Assembly: GCA_002691685.1 (NCBI GenBank)
Contig: NZIQ01000078.1
Coordinates: 1 to 56,639 of the forward strand
Direction of reading: 5' to 3'
Source: Flavobacteriaceae bacterium
GTDB lineage: Bacteria; Bacteroidota; Bacteroidia; Flavobacteriales; Flavobacteriaceae
DNA length: 56,639 bases
A model generated the notes under the pieces. The model was not told where the DNA came from and did no database searches. It saw nothing but the letters and a program-made list of their open reading frames with translations. Positions 53,038-56,639 of the stretch are shown one piece after another. Within the stretch, counting starts at the first letter, position 1. Every line of letters starts with the position of its first letter. The position numbers and the translations under genes are program-made.

Positions 53038-54300
53038 ATGCAAAACACCCGAGATTTTGCCTTAGCCTGTGATCAAAATGACACATTGAATTACTTGAGA
53101 AAGGAATTTATATTTCCTCAATTTAAAGGAAGAGATGTACTCTATTTTACAGGTAATTCTCTAGGTCTTCAGCCAAAAGTGAGTCAGTCCTATGTAGATG
53201 AGGTAATGAGTGCCTGGGGTGAACTCGCTGTGGAAGGACATTTTAACGGAGATCGACCCTGGTGGGAATATCACGAAAAGTTGGCCCCTACACTTTCTAA
53301 AATCATGGGATGTCATCAAGAAGAATTAACAGTGATGAACACGCTATCGGTGAATTTGCATTTTCTTTTGGTTTCTTTTTTTAGACCTAAGGGTGCTAAA
53401 ACAAAAATTTTGTGTGAGCAAAAAGCCTTTCCTTCAGATAAGTATATCATGGACTCTCAATTACGATTTAGAGGACTCAATCCCGAAGATGAACTCATAC
53501 AGGTCCCTAAAAGAGAAGACGGTCTTTATCATACAGAGGATTTTATTCAAGCCATAGAACACAATGCTTCAGAATTGGCACTTGTCTTTTTGGGAGGAGT
53601 GAATTATTACAACGGTCAAGTATTTGATATTCAGAAAATCACAGAAGTGGCTCAGAAGAATAATGTAATGGTTGGATGGGACCTAGCCCATGCAGCAGGT
53701 AATATTGAATTAGCACTTCACGACTGGGGAGTAGACTTTGCAGCCTGGTGCAGTTACAAATACCTCAATGCTGGGCCAGGAAATGCCTCAGGTGTTTTCA
53801 TTCACAAGCGGCACTTGAATGATAAAGACATGCCTAGATTTGAGGGGTGGTGGGGAAATAAAAAAGAGACGCGTTTTAAAATGACAGATCGTTTTGATCC
53901 CATGCCAACAGCAGATGCCTGGCAGGTGAGTAATGCACCAATTCTATCTCTCGCTCCCTTTTTGGCCTCTTTGACCCTTTTTGAAAAGGTGGGTATGTCA
54001 GCACTTGTTGAAAAGCGTGACCAACTAACGGGATATTTAGAATTCGTATTGAAGGATATCGCCAAAGAACTCGACTTAAATTTTGAAATAATTACACCGC
54101 CCCAACGCGGAGCCCAATTATCGATTTATTTACACGGACAGAATAAATCTATTTTCGAATACCTCACCTCGAATGGTTGTATTCCAGACTGGCGTGAGCC
54201 TAATGTAATTCGAATGGCGCCTGTACCTATGTATAATTCGTTTGAAGATATCTATAATTTTGGTCAACTTTTAAAGCAAGCTGTAGCGTATCATTCATGA
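53038..54300 (+). CDS. kynU: Kynureninase
   Basis: This 420-residue PLP enzyme splits kynurenine or 3-hydroxykynurenine to anthranilates plus alanine. The PLP lysine is K241 in WCSYKYLNAGPGNASGVF. WDLAHAAGNIEL and GNSLGLQPK are classic, and HFNGDRPWWEYHE is also conserved. The usual companion genes (kynurenine monooxygenase, tryptophan dioxygenase) are not in the window. It overlaps the following transporter gene by 4 bases, so they form an operon. Confidence 0.95.
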   Translation: MQNTRDFALACDQNDTLNYLRKEFIFPQFKGRDVLYFTGNSLGLQPKVSQSYVDEVMSAWGELAVEGHFNGDRPWWEYHEKLAPTLSKIMGCHQEELTVMNTLSVNLHFLLVSFFRPKGAKTKILCEQKAFPSDKYIMDSQLRFRGLNPEDELIQVPKREDGLYHTEDFIQAIEHNASELALVFLGGVNYYNGQVFDIQKITEVAQKNNVMVGWDLAHAAGNIELALHDWGVDFAAWCSYKYLNAGPGNASGVFIHKRHLNDKDMPRFEGWWGNKKETRFKMTDRFDPMPTADAWQVSNAPILSLAPFLASLTLFEKVGMSALVEKRDQLTGYLEFVLKDIAKELDLNFEIITPPQRGAQLSIYLHGQNKSIFEYLTSNGCIPDWREPNVIRMAPVPMYNSFEDIYNFGQLLKQAVAYHS

Positions 54301-55457
54301 AATCACTTCTACTTATTTTAAGTAACAAAAAGTACTTTGCAGCGTCCTTTGCTTTCGCTACTTTAAATTTTTGGTTTGGAACTTGGGCTATTTACATTCC
54401 CACAGTAAAAGAAACACTTGATATATCAAAAGATCAACTCGGCATTGCGATATTTTTTTTGGCTTTTGGGGTATTTGCCGTGCTCCCTTTTGCTTCGCGC
54501 ATTATTCAGCGCCTCGGTGCTGGTGAATCAACTTGGTATGCTATAATAGCCGGATGTATTTGCTTTATTTTTCCACTTGCTGCACCTAGTTATATCAGTC
54601 TTTGCGCTGCACTTTTTGTATTTGGATTGTGTAATGGTTTTTTGGATATCGCCATGAATTCATTGGTCTCAGAAATTGAAAAAATCGACAACGTTCAATT
54701 CATGTCTTCGGCACATGGATTTTTTTCATTGGGGGGCGTTTGTGCCGGCTTAGGATCTTTTTTTATTCCTTTAATCAATAATCCATTGCTTCATGTGGCA
54801 ACCCTATCTTCGGGTTTACTTGCTGTCAATTTTTTGCTCAAGAACCGATACGTTTCCATTAGCGGATCAGCAAAAGAAAAAACTGCGACAAAAGTTGGAA
54901 TACAGGTTTTTAAAGCTATGATTCTTCTTTCAGTGATTTCTTTTGTAGCTATGGGAAGTGAGGGTGCAATTATAGACTGGTCCACCTTGTTTATGAAAGA
55001 GGTGGTTAAGGCTCCGGAGCAGTATATTGGTGTAGGCTTTATCATGTTTTCTGTTTGTATGACACTCGGACGCTTTTTAGGTGACGGGATTTCTTCTCGC
55101 TTTGGTTCGAGAAAAACCTTGTTGATCAGCTCATCAGTGTCTATTTTAGCCTACGTCTTCATTCTTCAAGAACACCAGGTTTTCAGTGTTATTGGATTTT
55201 CACTAGGCGGCTTAGGTTTTTCTGTAATCATTCCTGAACTCTTTCGAATTGGCGGAAAAATGAAAGATGTTCCCGCCTCTACAGGCGTTTCTTTTATTGC
55301 GGGATCAGGCTATTTAGGGTTTCTTTTTACACCGGTTATCTTAGGATTTATTGCAGAACAATACTCTTTAACCGAAAGTTTCAGTTTAATGTTTGTCGTG
55401 GCAATAGCTATGCTTATTGCTATTATTTTCGCGAAGTTTCCACCTTCAAATCACTAA
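54297..55457 (+). CDS. Major facilitator superfamily transporter
   Basis: This 386-residue protein shows twelve hydrophobic segments, starting FGTWAIYIPTVKETL, and the inter-helix motif DGISSRFGSRKTLLI typical of MFS loops. Its small size and general pattern resemble the FucP/drug efflux-like group. The start codon overlaps the kynU stop (ATGA), so a role in moving a kynurenine-pathway compound is possible but inferred only from position. The 3' end overlaps the convergent lipoprotein gene by 35 bases. Confidence 0.88.
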   Translation: MKSLLLILSNKKYFAASFAFATLNFWFGTWAIYIPTVKETLDISKDQLGIAIFFLAFGVFAVLPFASRIIQRLGAGESTWYAIIAGCICFIFPLAAPSYISLCAALFVFGLCNGFLDIAMNSLVSEIEKIDNVQFMSSAHGFFSLGGVCAGLGSFFIPLINNPLLHVATLSSGLLAVNFLLKNRYVSISGSAKEKTATKVGIQVFKAMILLSVISFVAMGSEGAIIDWSTLFMKEVVKAPEQYIGVGFIMFSVCMTLGRFLGDGISSRFGSRKTLLISSSVSILAYVFILQEHQVFSVIGFSLGGLGFSVIIPELFRIGGKMKDVPASTGVSFIAGSGYLGFLFTPVILGFIAEQYSLTESFSLMFVVAIAMLIAIIFAKFPPSNH

Positions 55458-56133
55458 AGAAAAGGGTGCGTTCACTATTGGCGCGAGCGTAATTTTGTAC
55501 GAGTCGCAATCCTCCAATTTCGATATAATCTTTACAGGCTGAACTAATATTAGGTTCTGCTTGGTTACCTCTGCGAAATGTCCATTCTCTGACAATGTAA
55601 TCCTGGTCAATGTAAAAATCATAGGCATCTCCTGGTGTATATCCTCCTTCTTGTCCATAGACGATGGTGAGCTTGGTATAGCTTTTATTTTCAATGGGAG
55701 AACTGATTTTTTTTGTTAGGGTCGCGCTGTAATTGCCTCTATCCCAAATCAGATTAAATGGATTGAGTAACCAAAATTTATCATTGGTGAAGCCTGCATT
55801 AAGACGATTCTCTAAACTGTCTAACGTTTGGTTTCTATTGTACCAAATAGTGTCCTTGTCTTGAATGCTGCCAACGGCGTTTGATTTAGGTTGCCATATC
55901 CAAAAACGACTAAAGGTGTTTCCATTCGCTCGGCTCACATTAAAACTGAAGCTAATTTCTTCCACTTCAGACCACTGCTTAAAACCATGTGCTTCTGCAA
56001 CCTTATCGATGAATAATTCAACAGCCGATTCTTGCGCTTCTTCAACAGTATCTTGTTGTTTTGTAGCATTTAGACATGATGACATCACAAATCCAATTAG
56101 GACGCAGCAGGAAAAGGAAGTGTACTTCTTCAT
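55423..56133 (-). CDS. Lipoprotein of unknown function (LolA/DUF6503-like)
   Basis: This 236-residue protein has a lipoprotein signal ending LIGFVMSSC. The ATG at 56133 was chosen because an earlier start at 56184 lengthens the signal region unnaturally. The body is beta-rich, with segments such as ISFSFNVSRANGNTFSRFWIW and SNAVGSIQDKDTIWYNRNQTL, and resembles small outer-membrane lipoproteins of Bacteroidota (DUF6503/LolA-like fold). No catalytic motif was seen. It is divergent from clpP. Confidence 0.8.
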   Translation of the reverse strand: MKKYTSFSCCVLIGFVMSSCLNATKQQDTVEEAQESAVELFIDKVAEAHGFKQWSEVEEISFSFNVSRANGNTFSRFWIWQPKSNAVGSIQDKDTIWYNRNQTLDSLENRLNAGFTNDKFWLLNPFNLIWDRGNYSATLTKKISSPIENKSYTKLTIVYGQEGGYTPGDAYDFYIDQDYIVREWTFRRGNQAEPNISSACKDYIEIGGLRLVQNYARANSERTLFFSDLKVETSRK

Positions 56134-56184
56134 TTTTTTAGCTAAAGATACTAATGATGTTCGCATAGAATGCAAACAATACAT

Positions 56185-56192
56185 TAATTTTG
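56185..56192 (+). promoter_or_regulatory. -7 element TAATTTTG upstream of clpP
   Basis: An exact TAnnTTTG on the plus strand, predicting a start near 56199, 13 bases before the clpP ATG. A TTC, not TTG, lies 22 bases upstream. Confidence 0.45.
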
Positions 56193-56211
56193 TAAGAACA
56201 AATTTTCAAAT

Positions 56212-56639
56212 ATGGCTGATATAAAAACACAGGATTTAATTGACAGAAACTTACTTGAGCAGCGTAAAATTTTTCTTTGGGGAATGGTGAATGATGAATC
56301 TGCAAAGCATGTAGTTGATCGTCTTCTGTATTTGAACAATTTAAATCACGATGAAATTACACTAGTCATCAATAGCCCTGGTGGTTACGTGACTTCAGGT
56401 TTTTCTATATACGATACGATCAAACAAATTGAGAGTCCTGTAGCAACGGTCTGTTCTGGTCTTGCAGCCTCAATGGGAAGTATTCTTCTTTCTGCAGGAG
56501 AAAAAGGAAAGCGTTACATCCAAAAACACGCTAGAGTGATGATTCATCAGCCTAGTGGTGGAGCTCAAGGTCAAGCCTCAAATATCGAAATTCAAGCGAG
56601 AGAAATCATCAAAACCAAAGAAATTGGGGCCAGAATATT
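56212..56639 (+). CDS. clpP: ATP-dependent Clp protease proteolytic subunit ClpP (3' end cut by the window)
   Basis: The first 142 codons of an open frame from ATG 56212 run off the right edge. The ClpP fold is clear: [18 protein letters not shown], then [19 protein letters not shown], the serine motif [19 protein letters not shown] and the histidine motif [12 protein letters not shown]. It forms the barrel that degrades substrates fed by ClpC (encoded at 6.5-9.1 kb) and probably ClpX. The C-terminus is outside the window. Confidence 0.95.
   Translation, partial: MADIKTQDLIDRNLLEQRKIFLWGMVNDESAKHVVDRLLYLNNLNHDEITLVINSPGGYVTSGFSIYDTIKQIESPVATVCSGLAASMGSILLSAGEKGKRYIQKHARVMIHQPSGGAQGQASNIEIQAREIIKTKEIGARI

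Overview
The window is a compact, low-GC chromosomal segment from a member of the Bacteroidota, most likely a marine Flavobacteriaceae-type bacterium. This rests on gene content: type IX secretion parts (PorT, the SprA plug protein), a TamL-type outer-membrane assembly lipoprotein, a six-subunit Na+-translocating NADH:quinone reductase, a Bacteroidota-style GyrA, and several promoters of the form TTG-N18-21-TAnnTTTG instead of sigma70 boxes. Genes are tightly packed, with many 4-base start/stop overlaps and convergent genes that overlap at their 3' ends. No rRNA, CRISPR array, insertion sequence or phage was seen.

Layout. 1-5.9 kb (minus strand): start of an NAD-dependent epimerase, gcvT, and thrC-thrB-thrA (fused aspartokinase/homoserine dehydrogenase), a complete aspartate-to-threonine module. 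6.0-9.1 kb (minus): a small STAS-like gene and clpC, separated by an 18-base perfect palindrome. 9.3-13.2 kb (plus): gyrA and a TPR protein, closed by a bidirectional terminator. 13.2-15.1 kb (minus): an NlpC/P60 protein whose catalytic Cys is Ser, and an acetyl-CoA acetyltransferase. 15.2-17.6 kb (plus): a PgpH-type 7TM-HD protein and two tRNAs (Ser-GCU, Pro-UGG).

17.6-20.9 kb is the only clearly accessory stretch. It holds a DUF1566-like small protein, a secreted DUF4177-like protein, about 580 bases with only a decayed fragment, a lipoprotein with an eleven-copy Gly-Glu-Asp tract, and a short remnant resembling the start of an S74 chaperone domain.

20.9-35.1 kb returns to core functions: tamL and a TrmH-type methyltransferase (divergent), porT-menG (coupled), trkA-trkH (K+ uptake), an aspartate aminotransferase, a membrane fatty-acid desaturase, rsmG, pruA, apaG and the T9SS plug protein. 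35.2-42.7 kb is the nqrABCDEF operon followed by a small uncharacterised gene and apbE, which attaches FMN to NqrB and NqrC.

42.7-47.1 kb (minus): a methyltransferase, map, gpmI, a Tat-type M15 peptidase and a GNAT enzyme. 47.1-51.5 kb (plus): two paralogous secreted CarboxypepD-reg proteins, a DUF6702 protein and an M1 metallopeptidase. 51.5-56.6 kb: tatA, a PAP2 phosphatase, an O-methyltransferase, kynU with an MFS transporter, a lipoprotein, and the start of clpP.

No clearly new multi-gene system is present. The best leads are the Cys-to-Ser NlpC/P60 protein, the unknown gene between nqrF and apbE, the CarboxypepD/DUF6702/M1 module, the palindrome beside the STAS-like gene, and the tRNA-adjacent accessory stretch.
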